From NCBI GenBank assembly GCA_910579575.1, contig CAJTUM010000009.1:1-31173 (forward strand): DNA of 31,173 nucleotides, read 5' to 3'. The translations under genes and the position numbers were made by a program. Below the pieces are notes generated by a model. The model saw only the letters and a list, made by a program, of their open reading frames with translations, had not been told where the DNA came from and searched no databases. The number at the start of each line of letters is the position of its first letter. Position 1 is the first letter of the stretch. Shown piece after piece: positions 1 to 6,763 of this stretch. The DNA comes from an uncultured Eubacteriales bacterium (GTDB lineage Bacteria > Bacillota > Clostridia > Oscillospirales > Butyricicoccaceae).

Positions 1-8
1 CGAAAACC

Positions 9-42
9 AAAGAGGCTGGCCATATGGCCAGCCTCTTTTTTG
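9..42 (+). terminator. Intrinsic terminator
   Basis: A perfect inverted repeat (AAGAGGCTGGCC, ATAT-centred, GGCCAGCCTCTT) is followed by a run of T. It would end transcription of a plus-strand gene lying to the left of the window. The A-rich left flank means it could also work weakly on the minus strand. Confidence 0.8.
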
Positions 43-68
43 CCGTCAGAGCCGCGTCGGAGTTGGGT

Positions 69-122
69 GCAAGAATCCCTCCACCGCCTGCGGCGGTCCC
101 CCTCCCTTTGGCAAGGGAGGCT
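69..122. repeat. Two-hairpin intergenic repeat element
   Basis: Two adjacent perfect hairpins are seen: ACCGCC-tgc-GGCGGT at 83-97 and CCTCCCTT-tggc-AAGGGAGG at 101-120. This pairing resembles a short palindromic element that I recall as widespread between genes in Clostridia, but no second copy lies in this window, so the family assignment is from memory. It sits in the leader of the DUF1294 gene. Confidence 0.45.
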
Positions 123-172
123 TACGACGGACGGGGCTGCGGCAATGGACAAAGGCGGAGGGGAGTGATACA

Positions 173-478
173 ATGGCGCTGAAGGAAGGGGGACGTTTTG
201 TGTTTTTGACGATTCTAAAAGTTTGGCTGGCCGCAATCAATCTGCTGGCTTTCGCCTTGTGCGGGCTGGATAAATGGAAGGCTCAGCGGGGCCTTTGGCG
301 CATTCGGGAGCGGACGCTGCTTGGGGCCGCGGCTTTGGGCGGGGCGCCGGGGCTGCTGGCGGGCATGGCCGTTTTTCGCCATAAGACTCGGCGCAAAAAA
401 TTTACTTGGGGCGTCCCCGCCATCTTGGCGGCCCAAAGTGCCGGGGCGTTCTGGATTTTATGGTATTTTATGGGGTGA
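173..478 (+). CDS. DUF1294 family small membrane protein
   Basis: This 101-residue protein has the DUF1294 pattern: an N-terminal hydrophobic segment (about residues 11-26), the motif CGLDKWKAQ (about 25-33), an arginine-rich RIRERTLL stretch, a glycine-rich hydrophobic segment with GGAPG (about 52-65), the conserved HKTRRKKF (about 70-77) and a last hydrophobic helix. Two to three membrane segments with basic loops are expected. The family has no established biochemical role. The ATG at 173 is preceded by GGAGGGGAG at a normal distance. The next gene starts about 70 bp downstream on the same strand with its own putative promoter. Family assignment is confident; function is unknown. Confidence 0.8.
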   Translation: MALKEGGRFVFLTILKVWLAAINLLAFALCGLDKWKAQRGLWRIRERTLLGAAALGGAPGLLAGMAVFRHKTRRKKFTWGVPAILAAQSAGAFWILWYFMG

Positions 479-502
479 TTTTGTCACCAAGCCCTCTGGC
501 AA

Positions 503-520
503 GCGCATAGAATAGAGCAG
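503..520 (+). promoter_or_regulatory. Possible sporulation-type (sigma-K/sigma-E-like) -10 element
   Basis: CATAGAATA at 506-514 fits the CATAnnnTA pattern of mother-cell sigma-K -10 boxes, with CACC 17 bases upstream as a possible -35. It lies about 30 bases before the start of the ferritin-like gene. No sigma-A-like -35/-10 pair is evident here. Short motifs of this kind arise by chance, so this is only a suggestion. Confidence 0.25.
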
Positions 521-545
521 TCTTGCTTGCAAAGGAGCGATTTTG

Positions 546-1073
546 ATGACAGATCACCACCGGGAACAGGCCCGTTGCAACCTGAATTTGCCCTATCCGC
601 CGGTTCAGCCAGGGCGGGACCCTCAAACAGCCTCGCTGCTGCTGGAGGATTACAGCGGCGCCGCCTCGGAGCTTACCGCCGTGACCCAATATTTCTATGC
701 CTCCGCCCAAATGCAAGGCCGCTGCCAGGCAATTTATGAAACGATGAAACAGGTAGCCATTGCGGAAATGCTTCACCTGGATTTGTTGGCCCAGGCCATT
801 ATCGCAAAGGGAGGCGACCCTCGCTATGTGACGATGGGGGGCCGAAAGCCGGAAAGATGCTGGAATTCCGGCGTGATCGCCTACAGCAAGGACCCCGCTT
901 GTATTCTGCTGGAGTCCATCGACGCCGAACAGGGGGCGATCAACCAATACCGCCGCCATATTCGCTGCATCGAGGACGTCTCGGTTCAGGCGCTGCTGGA
1001 ACGTATTGTGCTGGACGAAGAGCGGCATTTGCAGCTTTTTCAGCAGCTTTATCGGCAAATGATGGGCCAATGA
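546..1073 (+). CDS. Ferritin-like (four-helix di-iron) protein
   Basis: The protein (175 residues from the ATG) shows the spacing of a ferritin/rubrerythrin four-helix bundle: ASELTAVTQYFY (first ligand Glu), AEMLHLD (ExxH), ESIDAEQGAINQY (Glu) and LDEERHLQLF (ExxH). These two Glu and two ExxH motifs would hold a di-iron or di-manganese centre. The family includes ferritin-like proteins common in Clostridia and distantly related to manganese catalase/CotJC spore-coat proteins, often linked to peroxide or metal handling. An in-frame TTG lies just before the ATG at 546; the ATG is preferred because AAAGGAG (531-537) is better spaced from it. The exact substrate is not evident. Confidence 0.75.
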   Translation: MTDHHREQARCNLNLPYPPVQPGRDPQTASLLLEDYSGAASELTAVTQYFYASAQMQGRCQAIYETMKQVAIAEMLHLDLLAQAIIAKGGDPRYVTMGGRKPERCWNSGVIAYSKDPACILLESIDAEQGAINQYRRHIRCIEDVSVQALLERIVLDEERHLQLFQQLYRQMMGQ

Positions 1074-1079
1074 GTTTGT

Positions 1080-1601
1080 TTAGAAAGAGAGTCCCGCCAA
1101 AATGCCCCGAATAAAATCGGTTTTACTCTGACAATAAGCCTCCGCGTCCCGAGGAAATTGCTGGGCCAACAGAATTTTCAGGCTTTGATAGGCCATCCGA
1201 GCCGGTTCGTGGGTTCGCAGATAATCTCGGAAGGCGATATGCTCCCGATAAGCCAGGTTGTCTTGAGCGCAGACATACAAATGATATGCCATGGTTTCCA
1301 AAGGCTCCGGCCGGTCAAAGGCTTCTCGACCGGCGATTCCCAGATCGCCTTCATGCCGATAACCTACCTGCTCCAACCGGCGGCGCACGTCGGGAAATAC
1401 CTCTCGGCTGGGCAAAACCACGTCGATATCCAAAATGGCCTTGGCGGCGAGTCCTTCCACCGAAGTGCTGCCGACGTGTTCGATGGCCAGAATGGGCAAA
1501 CCCTGTAAAATCCGCGCCAGGTCTGTTTTTCGCGCCTGAAATTGCTGCCGCCATTGGGGATCATAGGGAAGAATTTCAACCTTTTTCGTGTGTATGGACA
1601 T
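1080..1601 (-). CDS. GrpB family protein (UPF0157, nucleotidyltransferase-like)
   Basis: The 173-residue product begins MSIHTKKVEILPYDPQW and carries the GrpB/UPF0157 signature: IEHVGSTSVEGLAAKAILDIDVV, where GSTS and the DID pair match the metal-binding part of a minimal nucleotidyltransferase fold, followed by HLYV and a C-terminal YxxxKxxFI helix. Family members occur alone or fused to dephospho-CoA kinase; their reaction is not settled. The start is the ATG at 1599-1601, because AAAGGAGG lies just upstream; a longer frame reaching 1640 lacks such a site. It lies 13 bp downstream of the MBL-fold gene on the same strand and is probably co-transcribed with it. Its stop lies within 10 bp of the convergent ferritin-like gene. 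Confidence 0.85.
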   Translation of the reverse strand: MSIHTKKVEILPYDPQWRQQFQARKTDLARILQGLPILAIEHVGSTSVEGLAAKAILDIDVVLPSREVFPDVRRRLEQVGYRHEGDLGIAGREAFDRPEPLETMAYHLYVCAQDNLAYREHIAFRDYLRTHEPARMAYQSLKILLAQQFPRDAEAYCQSKTDFIRGILAGLSF

Positions 1602-1614
1602 AGAGGCCTCCTTT

Positions 1615-2388
1615 TTACATATGAATGCTGAAATCGCCAAAATCGAAAATCCCCCGGCCGTGGGTCAGCGGGCCTTCTTTTTCCAAGCTGTCGAAGGCGC
1701 CAGCCGCGCGCCGAAGCAGGTCGGCGCCGACGGCCAGGCTGTGATGGCCTGGGCGCAGAGCTTTCGCCGGCAGCGCCGCCATCCGCCGGAGGGATTGGGC
1801 GAAGAGGGCCGGGTCTGTGGAGGGATAAAAGCAATCCAGCTTGCCCAGATAAGCCAGATCCCCGGAATACAAGGCGCTACGCTGAGGTTCCCATAGGCAG
1901 ATATGCCCTGGCGAATGGCCTGGGGTATGCAGCGCCTGAAGGCGGCGGCCGCCGCAATCCAGCCAATCGCCGTCTTCCAGCACGTGGGCGGGAGCGCCTT
2001 GGTAAATCTGGTATTGTTCCGGGTCAAATTCCGGCGGAAAGTCGCAGGGTTTGAGCAAAAGGTTGTTTTCCAGCACCATCTGGCGGCTCAGAGGGAATTG
2101 GCCATTGAGCCAGGGCTCCTCCAGCCGGTGGACGGCGATATTCTGGAAATAGCCGCAGCCGCCGATGTGGTCTGAATGGACATGGGTGACGACGACTTGG
2201 ATAGGCAAACTTGTGATGGCTCGAACAGGCTGGGAAATGTCCGCCACGCCCAGGCCGGCGTCGATTAAAATGGCGCTTGTTTGCCCTAGCAGCAGATAGC
2301 AGTGGGTTTCCTCCCAATGTTTGTATTCGCTGATCACATAGGTATCCCGTTCCAGCCGCTCAATGGTAAACCAATTTTTACGCATCAT
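1615..2388 (-). CDS. MBL-fold metallo-hydrolase
   Basis: The 257-residue protein has the full metallo-beta-lactamase motif set: THVHSDHIGG (H69, H71, D73, H74), HTPGHSPGH (third metal His), SGDL (bridging Asp) and a late PGHH. These build a di-zinc or di-iron hydrolase site. Glyoxalase-II-like and other small-molecule hydrolases share this layout, so the substrate cannot be named. The start is the double ATG at 2383-2388 behind AAAGGAG; a longer frame running to 2583 has unlikely low-complexity sequence and crosses the promoter. An extended -10 promoter is seen upstream. The GrpB gene follows directly, suggesting a two-gene operon. Confidence 0.85.
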   Translation of the reverse strand: MMRKNWFTIERLERDTYVISEYKHWEETHCYLLLGQTSAILIDAGLGVADISQPVRAITSLPIQVVVTHVHSDHIGGCGYFQNIAVHRLEEPWLNGQFPLSRQMVLENNLLLKPCDFPPEFDPEQYQIYQGAPAHVLEDGDWLDCGGRRLQALHTPGHSPGHICLWEPQRSALYSGDLAYLGKLDCFYPSTDPALFAQSLRRMAALPAKALRPGHHSLAVGADLLRRAAGAFDSLEKEGPLTHGRGIFDFGDFSIHM

Positions 2389-2423
2389 ACTCTCTCCTTT
2401 TCGCGTTTTTTTGTCCTGAAACC

Positions 2424-2432
2424 AGTATACCA
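2424..2432 (-). promoter_or_regulatory. Extended -10 promoter of the MBL gene
   Basis: On the minus strand TGG-TATACT forms an extended -10 element about 40 bases before the start codon. The -35 region is weak, as is usual for extended -10 promoters. Confidence 0.5.
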
Positions 2433-2462
2433 GATCCAAAAGGCAAAAGTCCGGTGGGAATA

Positions 2463-2494
2463 TTGCATAAAAATCAAAGGACAAATTTATGCAA
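2463..2494. repeat. Inverted repeat upstream of MBL promoter
   Basis: TTGCATAAA at 2463-2471 and TTTATGCAA at 2486-2494 are perfect reverse complements separated by 14 bases. The repeat lies 34-65 bp upstream of the -10 box, where an activator or repressor could bind. No regulator gene is adjacent. Confidence 0.4.
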
Positions 2495-2652
2495 ATTGCT
2501 GGTGAAAAATTTGGAAGATATATGGTAAACGGACAAGACGAGAAGCTGGAAAGAAAGGAAAAATAAACAAAATCGATATCCAAGGTTTGTTTGCCAATGT
2601 TTGGGCTGAAGTGGCTGGTACCGCTGGTTTCTTGGCAGGGAAGGGGCGATAG

Positions 2653-2682
2653 GACAAAAGTCCCCCTTGGGGGACTTTTGTC
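2653..2682 (-). terminator. Intrinsic terminator after trmD (bidirectional)
   Basis: A perfect 14-bp stem (GACAAAAGTCCCCC / GGGGGACTTTTGTC) has a two-base centre. The AGTCCCCC/GGGGGACT core is followed by TTTTGT on either strand, so it can stop trmD transcription and act in both directions. Confidence 0.75.
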
Positions 2683-2736
2683 ATGCCTGTTTTCTGCTGC
2701 ACAGAGTCAATAGAGCCATAGCCCAAGGCCGGTCGC

Positions 2737-3477
2737 TCACTCAACCTCGTTGTTCAGCTGTCGGGCCGCCCCGACTAATTTTTGGTCTTCTTTGGTCAGA
2801 TCCAGCTGAGCAAAAAGGTCTGGACGGCGCCTCTGGGTACGCAGCAGGGATTGAAGGCGGCGCCAATCTTGGATGTTTTTGTGATGGCCGGAGAGCAGAA
2901 TTTCTGGAACCTGCCGGCCTCGCCATTGCTCGGGTCGAGTATATTGGGGGTATTCCAGCAGCCCGGCAAAATGGCTTTCTTCTGTGAAGCTGGCGTCCTC
3001 CGCCAGCACGCCTGGAACCATGCGGCAGACCGCGTCCGCAATGGCCGCAGCGGCGATTTCTCCGCCAGTGAGCACAAAATCCCCCAAGGAAATTTCTTCG
3101 TCGACACATTCGTCGATAAACCGCTGGTCCACCCCCTCATAATGGCCGCAGACCAGGATAAACCGGTCCCGGGTCAACAGCTCCTTGGCCTTCTGCTGAC
3201 AAAAAGGCGTCCCCTGAGGAGACATTAAAATGGTGTGGACAGGCTGTCCCTGGCGGGCGGCCAGCCAGGCTTGGTAAAGAGGCTCGCACTGCATGACCAT
3301 GCCCATGCCGCCGCCATAGGGATAATCGTCGGTCCGCCGCCGTTTGTCCGGCGAATAATCCCGAATGTTGTGAGCTGTAATTTCAATCAGCCCAAATTCT
3401 CGGGCTCGCCCAATGATGCTTTGTCCCAGAACTCCCTCGATCATTTCAGGAAACAGCGTTAAAATATCAATTTTCAT
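2737..3477 (-). CDS. trmD: tRNA (guanine-37-N1)-methyltransferase
   Basis: TrmD methylates N1 of G37 next to the anticodon using S-adenosylmethionine, which prevents +1 frameshifting. The 246-residue protein starts MKIDILTLFPEM and shows the SPOUT trefoil-knot motifs: a YGGGMGMVM loop (about 55-63), LVCGHYEGVDQR (about 108-119), and EEISLGDFVLTGGE (about 127-140) in the AdoMet pocket, with the R-rich C-terminal domain. Length is typical. The start at 3475-3477 overlaps the 3' end of rimM by 11 bp, which implies translational coupling, as is common for this pair. The rplS gene that often follows trmD is not here; a terminator follows instead. Confidence 0.95.
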   Translation of the reverse strand: MKIDILTLFPEMIEGVLGQSIIGRAREFGLIEITAHNIRDYSPDKRRRTDDYPYGGGMGMVMQCEPLYQAWLAARQGQPVHTILMSPQGTPFCQQKAKELLTRDRFILVCGHYEGVDQRFIDECVDEEISLGDFVLTGGEIAAAAIADAVCRMVPGVLAEDASFTEESHFAGLLEYPQYTRPEQWRGRQVPEILLSGHHKNIQDWRRLQSLLRTQRRRPDLFAQLDLTKEDQKLVGAARQLNNEVE

Positions 3478-3970
3478 CCGGCAGCATCCCCTGGATGGTG
3501 TCGAACTCGATGCGCTTGTTTGCAAAATCCACCTTGTGAACGAAGGCGGGAACGGCGGGGATCAAGATTTCGCGTCCTTCGCGTTCAATGCAATAGAGGT
3601 CTGCCGAGGGCGCTGGGCGAATTTCCCGCAGCGCGCCAATGACGGACTCAGTGCGCCTGTCATATGCCTCAAAGCCAATGATATCTGCGATAAAATAAGC
3701 GCCCTCTTCCAGTGGTACCTCTGCTCGGTCCAAAAAGAGCGTCTGGTTTTTCAAAGCCATGGCCTGCTCGAGGGAGTCGATTCCAGCCAGCTTGCACAGC
3801 ATAAAACTCTTATGCGGTCGAGCGGTTTCCAGCTGATAAGGTTGGCCGCCCACATACAGCCGGGTCAGTTGGCCAAATAAGTCCGGCGAATCGCACCAGG
3901 GCTCTACTTTTAGTTCTCCTCGGACGCCGTGGGTGTTGATAATGCGTCCGCATTCCAATAAATTAGGCAT
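3467..3970 (-). CDS. rimM: Ribosome maturation factor RimM
   Basis: RimM binds ribosomal protein S19 and helps mature the 30S subunit head. The 167-residue protein has the N-terminal GRIINTHGVRGELKVEPW motif (about 8-25), the beta-barrel domain, and a C-terminal PRC-barrel ending in EILIPAVPAFVHKVD and IEFDTIQGMLP. Length is normal. The ATG at 3968-3970 has only a weak ribosome binding site (GCGAGATG). It is separated from khpA by a 191-bp hairpin-rich gap, which is unusual for this operon, and overlaps trmD at its 3' end. Confidence 0.95.
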   Translation of the reverse strand: MPNLLECGRIINTHGVRGELKVEPWCDSPDLFGQLTRLYVGGQPYQLETARPHKSFMLCKLAGIDSLEQAMALKNQTLFLDRAEVPLEEGAYFIADIIGFEAYDRRTESVIGALREIRPAPSADLYCIEREGREILIPAVPAFVHKVDFANKRIEFDTIQGMLPDEN

Positions 3971-4011
3971 ATGAAATCATCTCGCTTTCGTCAAATGATG
4001 GAATCGCTTTC

Positions 4012-4095
4012 CGCCAAGTGAATTGGCGAAAATCGGTTCGCCGCATAGACGGCGTCCCATCTGCGATGGGTCCCCGGCGTTTTGCGCCGCCGGGG
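4012..4095 (-). promoter_or_regulatory. Four tandem hairpins between khpA and rimM
   Basis: Four separate perfect stems lie in this gap: CGCCAA/TTGGCG (4012-4028), CGCCG/CGGCG (4039-4054), CCCATC/GATGGG (4056-4070) and CCCCGGCG/CGCCGGGG (4072-4095). On the minus strand they follow the terminator-like stem after khpA and precede rimM. They could be a structured leader, a dispersed palindromic element, or mRNA-stabilising structures. The stems are visible; the role is inference. Confidence 0.5.
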
Positions 4096-4104
4096 CAATG
4101 AAGC

Positions 4105-4151
4105 CAAAAGAGGCTGGTTTGGAAAACGGTTTTCCGCTTTCCAAACCAGCC
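4105..4151 (-). terminator. Terminator-like hairpin after khpA
   Basis: A perfect 14-bp stem (4112-4125 with 4138-4151) has a 12-base loop that itself contains a small GGAAAA/TTTTCC helix. On the minus strand the stem is followed by TCTTTT. It probably attenuates transcription between rpsP-khpA and rimM-trmD. Confidence 0.55.
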
Positions 4152-4161
4152 TTCTTGGAAA

Positions 4162-4392
4162 TCAATCCAGAATATCCACCGAAACCCGCAGGTTTTCACG
4201 AAGGCCGGCGGCCTTGAGCAGCGTGCGGATTTCTTTGGCAATGCGGCCTTGGCGGCCGATTACTTTGCCCATATCCTCCTGAGCCACCCGGAGCTGGAGG
4301 GTCATGGCGTCGCCGCTCATCACCGCTTCTACCGACACCTGGTCAGGGTTGTCCGCCAGGTTCTGGGCGATGTAACAAAGCAGCTCTTTCAT
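4162..4392 (-). CDS. khpA: KH-domain RNA-binding protein KhpA
   Basis: This 76-residue protein is a single KH domain with the GxxG loop GRQG at 46-49 in MGKVIGRQGRIAKEIRTLL. KhpA (formerly YlqC) pairs with KhpB/Jag in Firmicutes to bind RNA and influence cell division and envelope growth. The start is MKELL at 4390-4392: AAGGAGG lies upstream at good spacing, while an in-frame ATG 18 bases earlier overlaps that site. It follows rpsP by 17 bp, the standard arrangement. Confidence 0.9.
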   Translation of the reverse strand: MKELLCYIAQNLADNPDQVSVEAVMSGDAMTLQLRVAQEDMGKVIGRQGRIAKEIRTLLKAAGLRENLRVSVDILD

Positions 4393-4409
4393 TGAGGCGC
4401 CTCCTTCCA

Positions 4410-4649
4410 TTAAAGAGCGCCGGCTTTTTTCAGCAGAGCTCGCACTGTGTCAGTGGGTTGAGCGCCGTTCTTCATCCATTGCTGAGCCCGTTCCACGTCT
4501 ACGCGCAGTTCTGCCGGGTCTTTCAGCGGGTTGTAAAGACCGATCTCCTCGATGAATCTGCCATTGCTGGGATAACGGGAATCCGCCACGATGATGCGAT
4601 AGAAAGGAGCCTTTTTAGCGCCCATTCTGCGCAATCGGATCTTAACCAT
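4410..4649 (-). CDS. rpsP: 30S ribosomal protein S16
   Basis: The 79-residue protein begins MVKIRLRRMGAKKAPFYRI and contains VADSRYPSNGRFIEEIGLYNP, the S16 signature. S16 binds 16S rRNA in the body of the small subunit and is needed for its assembly. A strong ribosome binding site (GGAGGTGAAAG) precedes the ATG. It lies between ffh (127 bp upstream) and khpA in the conserved cluster. Confidence 0.97.
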   Translation of the reverse strand: MVKIRLRRMGAKKAPFYRIIVADSRYPSNGRFIEEIGLYNPLKDPAELRVDVERAQQWMKNGAQPTDTVRALLKKAGAL

Positions 4650-4776
4650 TTTCTTTCACCTCCATGTTGTTTTTGGATATTACTATACTTTTTGTATCAA
4701 AAACCAACCGATTAACGCATGGGGCGAAAGCCGGTTAGGTTTTCTTTTTGGTTGAAGCGGCGTGGGAAGCAGGGTT

Positions 4777-6114
4777 TTAGAAAGGCAGTTTCAAGCCCCG
4801 AAGCCCCTTTTTGCGCTTGCCTGCGCCAGCCAGCTGCTTCATCAGCTGCTGGGTGGCGTTGAATTGTTTGAGCAGTCGGTTGACGTCCTCCACCTTCAGG
4901 CCGCATCCGGCGGCTACCCGCTTTTTCCGGGAATAATTGAGGATTTCCGGGTTGTCCCGCTCGTAAGGGGTCATGGACAAGATAATGGCCTCGGTGCGGG
5001 CCAGCTGCTTTTCGTCCACCTGAGCGCCTTGCAAGGCTTTGCCGCCGGCTCCGGGGATCATGGCCGCGATGTCGGACATACTGCCCATATCCTTGAGCTG
5101 AAGCAGCTGGTCGTAAAAATCTGTCAGCGTCAGTTTGCCGGAACGCATTTTCTTCTCCAGCTCTTGGGCCTTTTTTTCATCGAAACTCTGTTGGGCCTTT
5201 TCAATCAGGCTCAGCACGTCGCCCATGCCCAGCAGACGGGAGGCCATGCGGTCCGGGTAAAAGGGTTCGATGGCGTCTAACTTTTCGCCCATACCGCAGA
5301 ACTTGATGGGCTTGCCAGTGACGGCTCGGACGGAAAGCGCCGCGCCGCCGCGGGCGTCGCCGTCCAGTTTGGAAATCAGCACAGAGTCAATGCCCAAAGC
5401 CTCGTCAAAAGCGGAGGCGGCGTTGACGGCGTCCTGGCCGGTCATAGCGTCCACCACTAACATAATTTCATGGGGAGGCACAGCTTCCTTGACGCGTTTC
5501 AGCTCGTCCATCAGCTCCTGGTCGATGTGTAGCCGGCCGGCGGTATCGATAATCAGCAGGTCGTTGCCGTGCTGCTTGGCGTGGGCGTAAGCCGCTTGGG
5601 CGATGGCCACCGGATCCCCTTGGCCTTGTTCAAAAACTGGGATATCCAGCTGTTTGCCCACAACCTTCAGCTGATTGATCGCCGCAGGGCGATAAACGTC
5701 GCAGGCGCAGAGCAAGGGACGTTTGTTTTCCCGCTTTTTATAATAGCCGGCCAGCTTGGCGGCGTTGGTGGTTTTGCCTGCGCCTTGCAGGCCTACAAAC
5801 ATCACCACAGTAGGCGGGGAATTGGCCATGCGCACCCGACTCTGGGAGCCGCCCATCAGGGCCGTCAGCTCGTCGTTGACGATTTTGATCACCTGTTGGG
5901 CGGGCGTCAGGCTTTCCAGGATTTCCGTTCCCACGGCCCGTTCCGTCACCTTGGCGATAAAGTCCTTGGCCACCTTAAAATTGACGTCCGCTTCCAGCAG
6001 AGCCATACGGATTTCCCGCATGGCGGCCCGGACGTCCGTCTCCGTGAGGCGGCCCCGGCTGCGCAGCTTCTGGAATACGCCGTTCAGTTTTTCACTCAGA
6101 CCCTCAAAAGGCAT
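4777..6114 (-). CDS. ffh: Signal recognition particle protein Ffh (SRP54)
   Basis: Ffh is the GTPase that, with the 4.5S/6S SRP RNA, recognises signal sequences on nascent chains and delivers ribosomes to FtsY at the membrane. The 445-residue protein shows the N domain (helical, residues 1-95), the G domain with P-loop GLQGAGKTT (about 108-116), DVYRPAA, DTAGR and SKLDGDARGG, and the M domain from about 300, rich in Met and ending in a basic GKRKKGLRGLKL tail. GGAGG lies 6 bases before the ATG. It follows ylxM by 22 bp, the usual pairing. No SRP RNA gene was recognised nearby. Confidence 0.97.
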   Translation of the reverse strand: MPFEGLSEKLNGVFQKLRSRGRLTETDVRAAMREIRMALLEADVNFKVAKDFIAKVTERAVGTEILESLTPAQQVIKIVNDELTALMGGSQSRVRMANSPPTVVMFVGLQGAGKTTNAAKLAGYYKKRENKRPLLCACDVYRPAAINQLKVVGKQLDIPVFEQGQGDPVAIAQAAYAHAKQHGNDLLIIDTAGRLHIDQELMDELKRVKEAVPPHEIMLVVDAMTGQDAVNAASAFDEALGIDSVLISKLDGDARGGAALSVRAVTGKPIKFCGMGEKLDAIEPFYPDRMASRLLGMGDVLSLIEKAQQSFDEKKAQELEKKMRSGKLTLTDFYDQLLQLKDMGSMSDIAAMIPGAGGKALQGAQVDEKQLARTEAIILSMTPYERDNPEILNYSRKKRVAAGCGLKVEDVNRLLKQFNATQQLMKQLAGAGKRKKGLRGLKLPF

Positions 6115-6136
6115 TGATATCCTCCGGGCGCGAGCC

Positions 6137-6502
6137 CTATTCCGAAAGTTTGTTGGCCGTCTGCAAAATCAGCTCGGCCTGGTTAGCGATTTCGCGGCTG
6201 CGGGGGCCCGCTGCGTTGACGGAGACGATGGCGGAAGCGGCGCGGGCTATGATTTCCGCTTGACGCTGGATGTTGGCGTAACGCTTTACCAGACCCAAAC
6301 GGTCCTCGGTGTTCCGCAAAGCGGTTTCCGCCCGAACAATAGCGTCCCGCACGCCCTGGCGGGTGATGCCCGCAATCTCCGAGATTTCCATCAACGACAT
6401 ATCTTCGTTGTAGTAGAGGTTGAAAAGCCATTTTTGGTTGTCGGTAAGCAGCTCGCCGTAAAAATCGAAGAGCATCGACATATGAAAGGTATCGCTTTTC
6501 AT
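6137..6502 (-). CDS. ylxM: YlxM family putative DNA-binding protein (UPF0122)
   Basis: The 121-residue protein has the YlxM layout: FDFYGELLTDNQKWLFNLYYNEDMSL (about 13-38) and a sigma-region-4-like helix-turn-helix, LMEISEIAGITRQGVRDAIVRAE (about 38-60), followed by a helical tail. In Firmicutes YlxM sits beside ffh and is thought to modulate SRP function or expression. The C-terminal Ala-rich helix (about 80-121) is somewhat variable in the family. It is the first gene of the minus-strand cluster and is preceded by a near-consensus promoter. Confidence 0.9.
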   Translation of the reverse strand: MKSDTFHMSMLFDFYGELLTDNQKWLFNLYYNEDMSLMEISEIAGITRQGVRDAIVRAETALRNTEDRLGLVKRYANIQRQAEIIARAASAIVSVNAAGPRSREIANQAELILQTANKLSE

Positions 6503-6551
6503 CGTTCATCCTCCGCAGCGTGTAAAGCCTGTTGCCTTTACAACGGGAAGT

Positions 6552-6580
6552 ATCATATCACGAAACGCGCGCGCTGTCAA
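6552..6580 (-). promoter_or_regulatory. Near-consensus sigma-A promoter for ylxM-ffh cluster
   Basis: On the minus strand TTGACA (6575-6580) and TATGAT (6552-6557) are separated by exactly 17 bases, the spacer including an alternating GC run. This should drive ylxM, ffh and the downstream ribosomal genes. Confidence 0.85.
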
Positions 6581-6678
6581 GGGGAAAATGAGATGAAACG
6601 CGGCAAATGGAGCAAAAAGCGCGGAAGGACGACGCGGTGCTGTCAATATTTGTGCGTCCGCAAAAAACGTAGGTCGAC

Positions 6679-6708
6679 TTGCATTGGACGGCGGGTCTGT
6701 GGTATGCT
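6679..6708 (+). promoter_or_regulatory. Putative promoter of lgt
   Basis: TTGCAT (6679-6684) and TATGCT (6703-6708) are 18 bases apart, about 55 bases before the lgt start. The -35 is only a partial match. Confidence 0.45.
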
Positions 6709-6763
6709 TAAAGCGCGGCGCAGACCGGCGCCCGCACATTTTGAAAGGTAAAGAAGGAATTCT

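Larger units (their letters stand above)
2389..2736. other. Non-coding stretch between MBL gene and trmD
   Basis: This 348-bp stretch contains the MBL gene promoter, a 9-bp inverted repeat at 2463-2494 and the trmD-side terminator at 2653-2682. Open frames crossing it overlap these signals and have no recognisable protein character, so I see no gene here. Confidence 0.7.

Noticed and set aside
2487..2744. 85-codon minus-strand frame between trmD and MBL genes
   Set aside because: It runs through the terminator at 2653-2682 and has no ribosome binding site or family resemblance.
4650..4776. Promoter before rpsP
   Set aside because: The AT-rich stretch has TATAGT- and TTGATA-like words but at wrong spacing; transcription from the ylxM promoter is sufficient.
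5756..6751. 331-codon plus-strand frame
   Set aside because: It is antisense to ffh and ylxM and runs through the ylxM promoter; no protein family character.
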